Position numbers and translations under genes: made by a program | Source: Misgurnus anguillicaudatus | Lineage: Eukaryota; Chordata; Actinopteri; Cypriniformes; Cobitidae | NCBI RefSeq assembly: GCF_027580225.2 | Contig: NC_073355.2 | Span: 23,277,501-23,341,500 of the forward strand | DNA: 64,000 bases | Direction of reading: 5' to 3' | In this document: one piece after another, positions 41,426 to 54,330 of the stretch | Position numbering within the stretch: the stretch's first letter is position 1 | Layout: each line of letters begins with the position of its first letter | The notes under the pieces: generated by a model | The model's database searches: none | Seen by the model: the letters and a program-made list of their open reading frames with translations, nothing else | Told to the model about the DNA's origin: nothing

Positions 41426-42056
41426 CACTCTTAACCCGGATTAGTTGACATTACTAGAAATTTGTGAGGAAGCCCGTTGCATAACTTTAGTTTTTATCAC
41501 TTTATATTACTTTTTATGTTATAAATGACATTATAACACAAAATTAATGACTGACTTTAAGTCAATCATTGAATAAACGTGATTCTCCACAGAAACACAC
41601 ACAAAACTGTGTTTTTGACATACATTGTCAGTACTGTGGAGAGAAATACAATAAAATGTTCTAAACAGCGTTCATGTACGGAAAGACTGATCACCTGAAC
41701 GGTGAGTGACTTCACAAAATTATAATTTACAACAAAACAACATCAATAATATAAGAGCTTGAACCCATATGACATTTTATTAACAAATATTTGAGTAGAG
41801 AAAGTTCTTATCAGTTTTTATTCTGTGAAAAAGCAGAAAATAATCAAAATTTTATTCAGGCGCAAAGGATTATGGGTATTCCTCACAACACGAACTAATA
41901 ATTTAAGTTAATTTTACTTGAATGTTTTAGTTTAATGGATTTTGTAAGCTTAAAAGTTAAATCAACTAATGTTTTTAAGCTTTGGCTTCAAAACAGAAAA
42001 TATTAAGTGATGTTTACTTGATTGTTTAAGTAAAGACAATTTCTGGGTTAACAGTC
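41426..42056 (+). mobile_element. dispersed repeat, copy 1 (CACTCTTAACCC family)
   Basis: Ends CACTCTTAACCCGGATTAG and TTTCTGGGTTAACAGT. Shares internal CCCGTTGCATAAC, AACGTGATTCTCC and GTGATGTTTACTTG with an inverted copy at 53021-53821. No ORF. Confidence 0.7.
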
Positions 42057-43204
42057 AACATTTGAAGTGGATGAAAACCTTAAAATATTGACCAATACAC
42101 GTTCTTGTCTTAGAACAACTTTGATCCACTTTAAATGTTGACTAGTGTATATTTCTACTTATGAAAAGAAAAGATTTTAAAGAAACAAAACCAAGAGTAG
42201 CATAAACCTGTTTAAGGGTGCTAAGCAGGGATTTAAATAATCATTGCCTTATTTAGATTTATTTTAGTGGCAAAAAGGTCACAAATAATCAGGTCACTAA
42301 AGATAATTGTCAGTGAAAACACTCATTTAAATTTTTTGTGTGTTTCTGTTTTAAAATGCATAACGTTTATGGCACTTTTGGAAACACTGCAGGCCGTGTT
42401 TTAGTTTAAAAACTTGCATTGTTGCGTTGTAGTGCAGATGGACCAAAACGAAGACTTAAGGCTGAAGTATAGTCTATTTTTTACGTTTATACGAGTGTCC
42501 GCATACAGTGATGCACTGCTGGATTTTTGAAACTTTGTGTACATTCGTGCATGCATGTCAGAAGTATGTAATATGTAGGCACGATAGTTATTGCCATTTG
42601 TCCCAATGCACATGTGTCGAACGTCAGCCCATGTGTTTGAATCAAATGAACCATGCTTTGCAAGGCTGTGCGTTCAAATGTGCTTAAATGTGTAAAAAAC
42701 GTACTATACCCAGTGCAAAGTTGTGGCTGTCCACATTCGCTCCCGGTTCTTTTGGACCATTACGTATCTTGCCCTGATTCATCCAGCCCCTATAATCATT
42801 ACGCTATACCGAACGATGACAATGACCAGCCGCAATGAGTGTAAGCAATAACATGGAGACGAAATTGCAGGCTTTAAATGCTATTTTTATGTACACTGTT
42901 TGTTTATTCATGTCAAAAACACCTGAAACAAGTACTACACGAGTACTACAAAAAACATATTCGCCACTAATGAGAAAAAATAAATCTATTATTACGGTAG
43001 ATCACGACACTGCTGTCCTCTTTTATGTCAGCTTTAACATGACAGTGTGAATGGAGGTTTGCACCTTAAGCAGTGCACCTAGTGCCACCAACTATTGTCA
43101 CAGATTATAAATGGTTACTAGCTTTTTTTTACATGCATCCTAAAAGGTTTAGAGCCATTATGCAGTTAAAATCTGCATTACATGTTGTTATTACAGGATT
43201 TATC
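42057..43204. other. noncoding; possible old repeat 42460-43030
   Basis: GGCTGAAGTATAGTCTATTT near 42462 and TTTGGACCATTACG near 42750 look like parts of an old DNA element, but no matching right end was found. No gene. Confidence 0.3.
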
Positions 43205-44255
43205 TAGCCTGATCTCACGAGAATTCGTACATATTTTACAAGTTGGCTAATTCGTATGAATTCTTACAAAGTTACTCGTGCAAAATCAAGCCTGATCTCA
43301 TGTGAAATTTTACATATTTACAAGTTGGCTAATTTGTATCAATTCATACTAAGTTAATCATGCAAAATCTTACGATTCTCAAAAAAACAACAAAGAAACC
43401 GAACCCCTTACCCGGCACCTAACCCCATCGTCACAGGGGTCAAGGCAAATTGTACCAAAACTTACGAATGTGGTTGTATGAATTAATACGAATTAGCCAA
43501 TTCATAAACTATGTACAAATTCTCGTTAGATAGCATTGGCAAAATCGTACTGTTCTAATGAAACAACAACAACAATTAAACCGAACCCCTAACCCCGCAC
43601 CTAACCCATTGTCACAGGGGTCAAGGCAAATCGTACCAAAATGTACAAATGTGGTTTTATGAATTAATACAAATTAGCCAACTCGTAAACTATGTACAAA
43701 TTCTCGTGAGATGACGTTGGCAAAATTGTACGATTCTAATGAAACAACAACAACAACAATTAAACCGAACCCCTAACCCCGCACCTAACCCATTGTCACA
43801 GGGGTCAAGGCAAATCATACCAAAATGTACAAATGTGGTTTTATGAATTAATACAAATTAGCCAAGTTGTCAACTATGTACAAATTGTTGTGAGATAGAG
43901 TTGGCAAAATTGTATGATTCTCATGAAAAAACAACAAAGAAACCGAACCCCTAACCCTGCACCTAACCCCCATCGTCACAGGGGGCCAAGGCAACTTGTA
44001 CCAAAACTTACGAATGTGGTTGTATGAATTAATACAAATTAGCCAACTCGTAAACTATGTACAAATTTTCGTGAGATGGCGTTGGCAAAATCGTATGATT
44101 CTAATGAAACAACAACAACAATGAAACCGAACCCCTAACCTCAAATGTCACAGGGGTCAAGGCAAATCGTACAAAAACTTACGAATGTGGTCAATTTTAT
44201 TAGCCAACTCGTAAAATATGTACGAATTCTCATGAGATGGCTTTGCAGCTATCCT
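43205..44255. repeat. five-unit tandem satellite (period about 182 bp) inside inverted ends
   Basis: The block GAACCCCTAACCCC...GTCACAGGGGTCAAGGCAAA recurs at 43401, 43583, 43767, 43945 and 44129 (spacing 182, 184, 178, 184). The outer edges are inverted: GATCTCACGAGAATTCGTAC at about 43212 and GTACGAATTCTCATGAGAT at about 44221. This looks like a transposon whose interior expanded into a satellite. Confidence 0.85.
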
Positions 44256-44298
44256 ATTATAGATGTTTCTTTAATTCATTGTTCTTCATACTGCTTAA

Positions 44299-44514
44299 AG
44301 GCGGAGTCCACGATGTTTGAAAGCCAATGTTGATATTTGAAATGACCCAAACAAACACGCCCCTACCCCAATAGAATCTGGACCTTCTGTTGATAGACCC
44401 GCCCCACACATACGCAACCCGGCATTTGATTTGATTTGATTGGCTATAAGTGTGTTTTGGTAGTCGGCCCGTCTCCTTTTCCAACGCGTTTTTCAAACAT
44501 CGTGGACTCCGCCT
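44299..44514. mobile_element. TTAA-flanked MITE, 216 bp
   Basis: AGGCGGAGTCCACGATGTTT and AAACATCGTGGACTCCGCCT are perfect inverted ends; TTAA at 44295-44298 and 44515-44518. It sits about 40 bp from the satellite end. Confidence 0.9.
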
Positions 44515-44518
44515 TTAA

Positions 44519-47431
44519 AGATCAATACTTCAAGAGTTATTTTGTTGATGTCTGATGGCAGTGTGGTCAGCGCACCATAGCGCAACGATGCTTCGGGTAA
44601 ACCGCTTATGATCATGGAAGGTCCTTTCCTGATTCTTGCCTCTTTCTATCACGTCCTGTCTGTCTCTATGTCTTTTCAAAATATAGACAAAAATCCCATA
44701 AATAATTCTTTATGTGAATATAACTTTTTGATTTTGTGTTGCTTTTTTCCCTTCCGACCAGGAACAAGGAAATAAAAAACAGCACTGTATATAGCTAATT
44801 GGGATGATTTACATTATATAAATGGGTTTGGTTAAAGGTGCATTCAGTTCATGTAAACTCGCATAAGATGACTCCGAACTTTGTTTTTACAAGGGCATGT
44901 TGAAATTCTAGGACCGGCCCAATACTATACACTATTTCATTGTTCATTAATATTGGAGACATGGCTTGTGAATCATGTGAACTGAGAACGTATATGTAAC
45001 TGAAAACTTGCCTTTGCGTACTACTGAGTTCACACCCCGAAGTGTTACCATAAGTCAAAGGCTTCTTAGCCAGCCAGAATAAGCGGTTTACAATAAAATA
45101 CAGGGGGAATGGTTTATAGCTTTGGTACAGTACAGTGTACAGTACACTTCTCCCTGTCCATGTTGGTTGAACTGCTGTTGCTACAGTAAAAGTTTCAACT
45201 GCTTTTTGAGTAATTTCCTCTGTAACATTCAACTTCTCCACTCAGCTCTCACAAGTAATCTGCCAAAGGAATGTGGCCCAACTACTCTGACCAATTAGCC
45301 AAATCCGTTTTCAGCAGTGGGTGTGTTTGAGTCCCCAAGGCTCCAGAGAGGAGACTCAAAAATTTAGGAGAATCAAAGATGGAAGATTCACACCTTTGCC
45401 AAGAGGGAACACCCAGTAGCCACCTTGCAGGTCCTAAGAACTTAATCCCCCAGTACACACCCTCTCAGGTACTGTGAAGACTCTCATTTTTAAGGTCATC
45501 AATCATTTAGGGGCTAACATTACAGCTGAGTGTCAAAACAACAGAACTATGCTTCGGACAACATGGGATGATAAATAACTGTAACAGGATAACTGTTTGA
45601 GTCCATTAAAAAAGTCCCATTTCTTACATCAACGACATCTCACTTAATATTTTCAGTCAGTCACCATTGCCTGTTTTGGGATGATTCAAAATAGCGGTGG
45701 CACTTGTCTGGGAGTCGGATCATACTTCTCCCATTCGAAGAATGCACAAATCTGTACCATATCTTATTCTAATATGTAAATATTTTAAGTAGATATGGCT
45801 TAAGACATTACAGATATATCATAAATTTATCTGTGGTAAGTGATCGCTGGTTTGTTTATGTTTTGTATTACAAGCTCTTCGGTTTCCAGTTTTGAGTACC
45901 GAACATACTGCCACCTGTTGCTATGGAAAGTTATTTCATGCAGGTGCAGAACAGACCTGCTGCGTGGCCGCCGTCTGTTTGGTGTGTCACAAAATCAGTC
46001 ATCTTCTCTATTCGGTTAAAGCCTTACGTTAAATGGGACTGTATGGGTTGTGCCAGCTCTCTCTATATGGGGTGTGTAAGTTTTTGTGTGCACTGCACAC
46101 CTTGTACATTTCATCAAAGAACAACATGCTAACCCACTCTGTAATGTTGGCATTACGAAGTAATCATACTAATCATGAAAATGCTTTCCACTTTTGTACG
46201 CAGCCCCCGCAAAAATTTCGTTTTGGGCAATGGTACCACTCTTATAATGCATTAAATTATAGCTTAGAAAAGCGAATCTTGGCCTGACTACTGAGCCGCT
46301 ACATCTGCCAAGCCAAACCATTACTATTAAACTCATAAAACCCCACAAAGAAAGACCACGTTCGCTGTTAACAGATAAAGTGGAATTAATTTAACACGTG
46401 GATATCCTGGAGAAAACCTGAAGATATGACTATTGTGATTAGGCAACAGTTTTGCCAGACGTCTGGTTTAGTAAGTATAATTATCATTTATAACTTTACG
46501 CTATAAGAACAGACTGTCAGCTTTCCAAGAATTGGCAGCCATTTGGCATTGCTGTCTAAGCGACAGGTGTCCTATTTTATTGTGTTATCAATTTAATCAG
46601 CCAAACTGTGTAACTTGATCAAAGAGAGTGATCACACAAAGGATAAAAATGCCAGGACAATAACAGAGAAAAACAGGAAAAAGAGGTCTGAAGGAGGATT
46701 ACTTTAAGTGGCTGATTTAAGACACACTTCACTCGTACTCGGGTTACAAGGATGGTCGTTTTGTATGAGGACAGTGATGGACTTTATTAAGTTGTTTCAA
46801 CTCCTTTACAGATGTAAAATGTATAGGATTGTAAATCCTATGTATTCTGTAAGATGTTTATCTAAAGCAAATTTGTCAGTGTTGGTAATTAACAGAGACA
46901 CATTGTGCAGTGTGAGAATGAGCCTTCACACACCCTTGGAAAAGAACCAGACAACAGTCTGATACAAGGTGTACCTTTAGCAACCCACGGACTGCGTAGG
47001 CTTTGAATTGATCATTCGCGATTGCCCTGGGGAATTCACACCTTTTGAAAATCTAGTGAATGTCAAGCCGCTAAACTCTGTGTTTTGTGTGGCTGCTGTT
47101 AATCCTCTACAATTTGAGTTCTCCATCAGATTGACATACTTTTTTGATGACATGTCAAATCTCTAAAAGGCCTTTCATGTTAAAGGTTCTTAAAATAACC
47201 ATTTCTTGCCTTTGTAGTCTGAAAACTCTTTCTCCTCTACCAAAAACTCTTTCTGCAACAGAAATATTTCACATGGATGTTGAAGCTTCTTTAAGACAAT
47301 TTGGAGATGTTATCTTTGTGTTTATTGCTTTGGATTAAACATATGTAATTGAGATAGCAAAAATCTAAATTTACGAATAAAATTTATGTGCAATGTCATT
47401 TAAATTAGTGACATAATGAAGATAATAATAA
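44519..47431. other. noncoding, no repeat defined
   Basis: No recognised exon. 45290-45480 and 46330-46700 are moderately complex and repeat-poor. ORFs here are short and featureless. Confidence 0.4.
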
Positions 47432-47935
47432 TACCGTATTTTGCAGACTATTGTAAGGCGCACTTTTTTTCATAGTTTGGCTGTTCCTGCAGCTTTTAGG
47501 TGCTACTTGTAAGTCAATATGTATTTATTTTGACATATATGAACCAAGAGACAACATTACCGTCTACAGCCGCGAGAGTCCGCTATATGCTGCTTCTGTA
47601 TTTATGTAATTCAATAGATTCAGTAATGTGGAATGACGAGCCTGCGAACTTGATGCGCATTGGCTTGTTCTGTTCATTTAGCCTATTCAGCCTTCCAGGT
47701 ATGTTCAGTATGTGTATTGTGTAAATAAATAACTGTTTGTATTAAGTTAACGTACGGACATCTATTCAGCCTGCTGTTCTGTGTGCTATTGTTTATTTGA
47801 ATGACTAAGATTAAATGTCTTTTCTTCGGATTTTGTAAAAAATTCCAAATAAATGTGACGCATAGTCCACTGCGACTTATATATGTTTTTTCGTCTTCAT
47901 TACGCATTTTTGATTGATGCGACTTATAGTAAAAT
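47432..47935. mobile_element. TACCGTATTTTGC TIR element, copy 2, right end decayed
   Basis: Begins TACCGTATTTTGCAGACTAT, shares CAGCCGCGAGAGTCCGCT with 20432-20946, and ends GACTTATAGTAAAATA without the full terminal repeat. Confidence 0.75.
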
Positions 47936-47960
47936 AAGTTGAATTGACTTGCTTAACCAA

Positions 47961-48863
47961 CACTGTAAAAAAACGTAGAAATTACAATGTTATTGCAGCT
48001 GGGTTGCCGGTAATTTACCGTAGATTTAAATTTATGTTATTACTGGCAACATTTTGTTCAAAGTTAAATGAACATTAAACATTTACAAGTCTTTGTCTTT
48101 ACAGAACAAAACTAGAAAAACAGCATCAAGCGAAACAAAATCTGAAGCAAAAAACAGAAAAGGGTTGATGATGATTTCTGGTTCCCAGAATGCTTTGAAT
48201 GAGGCTGTTATTGTATAGTTTTATTCTGTAAAAATAAAGACTTGTTAATATTTAAAATTTATTCAACTTTGAACAAACTCTTGCCAGTAAATAACATAAA
48301 TTTAAATATACGGTAATTTACCGGCAACCCAGCTGCAATACCTTTGTAATTTCTACAGATTTTTTTACAGTGTAGTTTTACTCTGTAAAGACAAAGACTT
48401 GTAAATGTTTAATGTTCATTTAACTTTGAACAAAATGTTGCCAGTAAATAACATAAATTTAAATCTACGGTAAGTTACCGGCAACCCAGCTGCAATTTCT
48501 ACGGAATTTTTTACAGTGTATGTTATTTACTGGCAACATTTTGTTTAAAGTTAAATGAACATTAAACATTTATACGTCTTTGTCTTTACAGAGTAAAACT
48601 AAAAAAACAGCATCAAGCTAAACATTCTGGGAAACAAAATCTGAAGCAAAAAAAAACGAAAAAAGGTTGATGATGTTTCTGGTTCCCAGAATGCTTTGCA
48701 TGAGGCTGTTATTGTAAAGTTTTATTCTGTAAAAATAAAGACTTGTTAATATTTAAAATTAACAAACTCTTGCCAGAAAATAACATAAATTTAAATCTAC
48801 GGTAAATTACTGGCAACCCGGCTGCAATAACATTGTAATTTCTACAGAATTTTTTTTACAGTG
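47961..48863. repeat. compound palindromic repeat with internal ends
   Basis: Starts CACTGTAAAAAAACGTAG and ends TTTTTTTACAGTG. Internal TTTTTTACAGTG ends occur near 48375 and 48520, and TTACCGGCAACCCAGCTGCA appears several times in both orientations. It reads as two related palindromic elements joined or nested. A partial relative is at 60565-60790. Confidence 0.75.
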
Positions 48864-51382
48864 AAGTTGTTTTAACTTAACAGTGTGGTTGGGTCAAATA
48901 TGGACCAACCCAATCACTGGATTAAAATGAACCGCATATTTTCAACAACTCATTTTTTTCTTTATTTTTGAGTATAATCACTTTATTTCCAGGCAATTTT
49001 AGGCAAATAAGTTGTGACAAAAGCACATATCACTATAAAAAATGCAGCATGTTAAAACAACTTTGTATTCCAAGTCCATTCAACCTATTATTTTAAGTTT
49101 AAACTTGTGATAAATTGACATCATTTATTAGATTAAGTTGAAATTACTTAATTTTTAACATATAAATATACGGCTAACATTTTCATGGGGTCATACAAAT
49201 GACATTGCCAGTGACTCTGCACAGCTCAATTAATTTGGTTATGTACTGTAAGATCAGAAAGAGGCTGTTTGAACTTTGAGATAAACTACCCAAACTCCTC
49301 CCTGTCTGACCCTGCAGTTAGCCCTGTACTGCTGTTCGTCTCTGCGGTGTGCCCTCTGTGGATTCTGAGAGATGGCAATCTGTCTGTGCCCTCCCCTGTG
49401 TTTACCCACCCAGTGGTTTCATCCTGGAGGCTGAGCTGCAGGCCTGGGGCGCATATGGGAACTGGTGATCTGCTGGTGGTGCCCCTTCCTGTAGCTGTGG
49501 TTCATTACTCTCTGTAATGACTGCATTGTGGGCGTCTGACGCTACAGGGGACCCGCATGTCACAACGGGCATCGGGACACCCAGACAAACGCAACAGGGC
49601 GATGCCGTTTGTCTGCTATAGTTTGAATGGAGACATCATATTTGAGAAACGTCCTTTTTCTCGAAAGATGCTTGAGGATGTTCTGTTTTCTTTATTGAAG
49701 ATCAAGCATTAAAATGAACAAATATGCATGGACAGATTCTTTATCCGTATATTATTTTCTCACGTTGGGGAGAGTTTTGCATGTGCCGTGCATTGTTTCT
49801 TCACTAAAATGAATTTTCCAAATAGTTGTAACTGCGATGCATCTTTGTGTATAATATGTTGTCTTTGTTGCTCTGCATATGTTTGTATAAAATGTTAAGA
49901 AAAGGCACCAGAAATTTAGACACACGGCAAATAGAGAAAGAAAAAAAAACATTGGAATTTTTTCTCAGATCTTCAGGGTTTTACAGCAATTATGGTGAAG
50001 TGTTACCAGATGTCTCATGGTGGAGGTTATCTTATCCTTGAGCTTTGCTTTGCTTAAAGCTTTCTCAGATTAAAAAAACAAAAACACCACACAACCACAT
50101 GGCAGCAAGCTATGATTTATGTTGTCATCCACAAGATACAGCTAAATCAATAAAATACTCATTTTAGTCTTTTCTCTAGCATGTTTAAAGCCCCGATCTG
50201 TGTTTTCTGCTTCTCGAGTTTATTGACAGTCCATCTCGTAAAGGATTACGTTTCGGCTATATGGCTTTTGAATTCTGCTAGACCTGTTCCTTTCTTAGAC
50301 CGAGCGATTTTGCCTTAATCCTCAAATTGCACTGAAAATATAGCCGTATTAGCTGGTCTTTTCTCTCTATGGATGAAATATTTAGTTAAACAATCTTTTT
50401 TAGGCTGTCTCACTTATTTAACCCTGGGGCGGTTTCTATTTTACCCCAAAGACAACAAGGTTTTTCAACAAGAGAGTGTGTTGTTTTTGGATGGAGCAAT
50501 ATCATGCTGCGTTTGGTCTCGAGCAATTTTCCATGTGACAGTTTAGATTTTATTCAGAGAAACATGCAAAACTTGTTTTCAAGCCAAATCTTCAATACCC
50601 ACGAGAATGGGCAAATTGCAACGGAAGCCTGTTCTACTAAGCACCGGTCGTTTATTTCACAGATAGGGATCAGTAGACAAGAGTGCACGGAGCACACATC
50701 TGTGAGGTTTGATGCACACGAGACATGCTATGAAATACAAAAGTTTGAACTGTCCTAACTTCACACAGTTTTTATACAGAATCATTTAAGCACAAGTTGG
50801 GAGTTAATCGAACATTTTATTGCATGAAGGTTGCTTTTTCATAGCTCAGAGACTTGATGGAGTCAGCTCGAATAATTTGGTTTTTAGCAATTTGATGAAA
50901 AATGTTTATTGTCCTTTCAAAATCACTGACTTTTGATTAAACATTTGACTTTGGCTGGAAGGTCTGAACAAAGTATGAGACATTACTGAAAAATCAGAAA
51001 AGGGGACATTAGTCTACTCTTGGGTAGCACTGAGAAGTGGGGTTTTTTCTTATTATTGGAATGCACAAAACTTTGAAACATTAAATGGAAAGAAAGTTTG
51101 TCCGTGAGTCAGACTGGCAGAGAAGATCTGGCACGAAATGGAGATGGCAAAATCTGCTTTCTTCAGTCTGAGGTGATAAAGAGCCTGTTAAGTCCCAGCT
51201 GGAGATTTAATTGTGCCATCATGAAACATTTTATTGTCCAGTAATTGTGTGATGAAAAAGAAGAGCATTAAAACTCATTTCAGCACATTCACGTTTGTAC
51301 TCACGCATACAGAAATCTAAAAAATGTGTAATGTATTGAACATTTTTATGTAGAACTTTTTCACAATTTATGTAGAATTCAT
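48864..51382. other. noncoding; GC-rich island at 49270-49580
   Basis: 49270-49580 stands out from AT-rich surroundings (CTGGAGGCTGAGCTGCAGGC, GGTGGTGCCCCTTCCTG). The 82-codon ORF in it is not recognisable. Possibly regulatory. The rest has no supported feature. Confidence 0.35.
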
Positions 51383-52139
51383 GGGACATTCCACTTTTTT
51401 TAAAAATATGCTCATTTTCCTTCTCCCCTTGAGTTAAACATTTGATTTTTACCATTTTGGAATCCATTCAGCTGATATCCGGGTCTGGCGCTAGCACTTT
51501 TAGCATAGCTTAGTACAATCCATTGAATCTGATTAGACCGTTAGCATCGCACTAAAAGATTTTCTAGTTACATTGTGTACTAAGATCAACAGAAAATTAA
51601 AAGTTGTGATTTTCTAGGCAGATATGGTTAGGGCTATACTCTAATTCTGGTGTAATTATCAAGGACTTTGCAGCTGTAACATGGCTGCAGCAGGCGTAGT
51701 GATATTACTCAGCAGCCGAAAAGAGTCCCCTTAGTAACTTTCAATGGCAGGGGACTATTTTCGGGCAGTGCAGAATATCATTACGCCTGCTGCAGCCATG
51801 TTACATCAGCAAAGTCCTTTATTATTACGGCAAAATGAGAGTATAGTTCCTAGACATATCTGCCTAGAAAATCACAACTTTTAAATTTTTAGTACACGAT
51901 GTAACTACAGAAGAGTCAAGTTTTAAATATAGGAAAAATATCCAAACTCTTTGGTAATTTTTTTGCGCGATGCTAATGGTCTAATCAGATTCAATGGATT
52001 GTGCTAAGCTATGATAAGATAAAAGTACTAGCACCAGACTCGGAGATCAGCTGAATGGATGACAGAATGTTAAAAATCAACTGTTTAACTCTCGGAAATC
52101 TGGAAAATTTGTATATTTTTTAAAAAGTGGAATGTCCCT
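51383..52139. mobile_element. long palindromic TTAA element, copy 2
   Basis: GGGACATTCCACTTTTTTTA at left, AAAAAGTGGAATGTCCCT at right followed by TTAA (52140-52143). Contains GATATCCGGGTCTGGCGC and GCAGCCATGTTACATCAG arms in inverted order. Family of 24714-25485. Confidence 0.8.
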
Positions 52140-52293
52140 TTAAATCACAATAGTTTTAGTCACAATAATGAAAACTATTTTCTCTGCTTTGTCTGAACAT
52201 GTTCACTCCAAAAATGGTGGATTATTATCAACCCTGCATTGGGTCAAAAAGATTCAACCCAACCTATGCTAGGTTGTTTCAACTCAAAGTACT

Positions 52294-52575
52294 GCGACAC
52301 AGTGGCTCAGGGGTAGCACTGTTGCCTCCAAGCATAAAGGTCCCTGATTTGAGCCTTGGTCAGGTGGCAACGAGTTTGCAGGTTTTCCTTGTGTCAGCAT
52401 AGGTTTACTCCGGTTACTCCAGTTTCCTACCGCAGGCCAAAAACATGCAGGTTATGTGAATTGGAGATGCCAAATTGCCCATCCCCAACGTATGGTTTAA
52501 CTTGTGTATTGATTAACCGGTTCTTGCCATGAATATAACCATAGATGCTCTAATGGCATTAAGAAAAAGAAACAA
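52294..52575 (+). repeat. DANA/HE1-type tRNA-derived SINE
   Basis: GCGACACAGTGGCTCAGGGG (A-box region), CTGTTGCCTCCAAGCATAAA, TTGAGCCTTGGTCAGG (B-box region), then GGTTACTCCAGTTTCC and AACATGCAGGT, all hallmarks of the SINE known from zebrafish and other cyprinids. It interrupts an AACCCA-rich repeat that continues on both sides (about 52220-52293 and 52576-52680). Confidence 0.85.
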
Positions 52576-52754
52576 GCAAAAGACTTGGTTGTTTTAACCC
52601 ATTGTTGGGTCAAATATAAACTTTTTTTGGGTTACTTTAACCCAACAGCTGGGTTTGTTCTTTTCTGGACGAATGCTGAGTTGAAAATAACCAAATAACC
52701 AAGTGTACATTATTTGTATATAGACAAATGACGAAATTGATTATATGTAACTAT

Positions 52755-52990
52755 GGGGCGGTTTCCCGGACAGGGATTAGACTAGTCCTAGACTAAAATA
52801 AATATAAGAGCTGTCCAAACTGAAAACAACTTGCACTGAGATATTTTAAAATACATCAGTGCCATTTGTTTTGCTTAAAAATGCACACAAGTAATGTTTT
52901 TAGAAAGGCATGTTTGTTAAAACTAGTTATATTTTCTAATTAAACTACGGTCTAGTCCTGGCTTAAACTAATCCCTGTCCAGAAAACCAC
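52755..52990. mobile_element. GGGGCGGTTTCCC palindromic MITE, copy 2
   Basis: GGGGCGGTTTCCCGGACAGG on the left, AATCCCTGTCCAGAAAACC on the right, with TAGTCCTAGACT/GTCTAGTCCTGG inner arms. Partner of 28526-28720. Confidence 0.75.
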
Positions 52991-53020
52991 CACTATGTCT
53001 TCATACATTGTTCGGCTATT

Positions 53021-53821
53021 CACTGTTAACCCAGATATTGTCTTTACTTAAACAACGAAGTAAACATCACTTAATATTTTGTGTTTTGGACCAGTGCTTA
53101 AATATTTCAGTTAATAAAATTTTGAAGTGTACAAAATTCATTAAACTAAAACTTTTAAGTAAATTGAATTTAAAATTATCAGTATATGTTGTGAGGACTA
53201 CCCATAATAACAAAGAACGTTAAATACTTAAATATTTGTTAATAAAATGTCATAGAGGTTTAAGCACTTATATTATTGATGTTGTTTTGTGGTAAATTAT
53301 AATTTTGTGAAGTCACCATTCAGGTGATCAGTGTTTACTTACATGAACCCTGTTCATTTTATTGTATTTCTCTACAGAGTACTGACAATTCATTTAAAAC
53401 AAAATGCAGTTTCATGTGTTTTTATGGAGAATCACGTTTAATCAATGACTGACTTGTAGACAGTCATGAATTTTATGTTATAATGCCATTTATAACACCA
53501 AAAGTAATATAATGGAATTAAAAATAGAAAATCTTTCAATGTAATTAACTAAGCGGAGATCAGAGCAATTGATATTACAAATTTTATTAAGTATACTGAA
53601 CTAGAAAGTTAAATGTACTATTTTTGTTCAACTAAGTAACTAATGCTTTTTGGTAAAGACTACTAATTGCAACTTGATTTGTCTGCTACACCCACTAATG
53701 CTTCTATGTTAATGCAACGTAACCTGTTTAGTGTTACGCTGTGTAAAAACTAAAATGATTTTGTGCAACGGGTTTTTGCGCAAATTTGTAGTAATGTCAA
53801 CTAATTCAGGTTAAGAGTGTA
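53021..53821 (-). mobile_element. dispersed repeat, copy 2, inverted to 41426-42056
   Basis: Begins CACTGTTAACCCAGA and ends AATTCAGGTTAAGAGTG. Internal GTGCAACGGGTTTTT and GGAGAATCACGTTTAATCA are reverse complements of copy 1. About 170 bp longer than copy 1. Confidence 0.7.
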
Positions 53822-54330
53822 CAGTGTGTCATATTTCTGCAGTACCCTTGTGTTATATATTCTGTAAAAGATAAAGATGCTGTCCAGTCATACAGCCTGT
53901 GGGTTTGATGGCGTTTTTGTTTAATTTATTTGACTTTAATGACAGGGTCTACAAACCCACACAAGCCTCTAGTCCTGTAACTTGAAGTCATAGAGGAGCC
54001 ACGTATTAAATTAGTGGCCTGCAGAATTAGGGCAAAACAATCTGTTTAAATTAAGTGTATGGTATAGGGTAACAGGACATGGGTGTAAAGAAAATCTGAC
54101 ATAACTTAATTTGTTGTTGTCATAATGTAAATTTGTAAACGTTAAGAAATTTTGTAATATTAGTTAACAAAACTAACTACATTAAGGTCAGATGAATAAA
54201 ACATCTGCCAAATGCACACTAAAAAAATGCAGTATAAATTTAAATCAACTTGGTTTTACAAGTCAATTCAACCTAGTATTTTAAGTTTTGACTTGTGATA
54301 AATTGACATTAAAAAATTGCAATGGTTTAA

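Noticed and set aside
43205..44255. CRISPR-like regular repeats
   Set aside because: Units are about 182 bp with no short repeat/unique-spacer alternation, and the genome is vertebrate. It is a tandem satellite.
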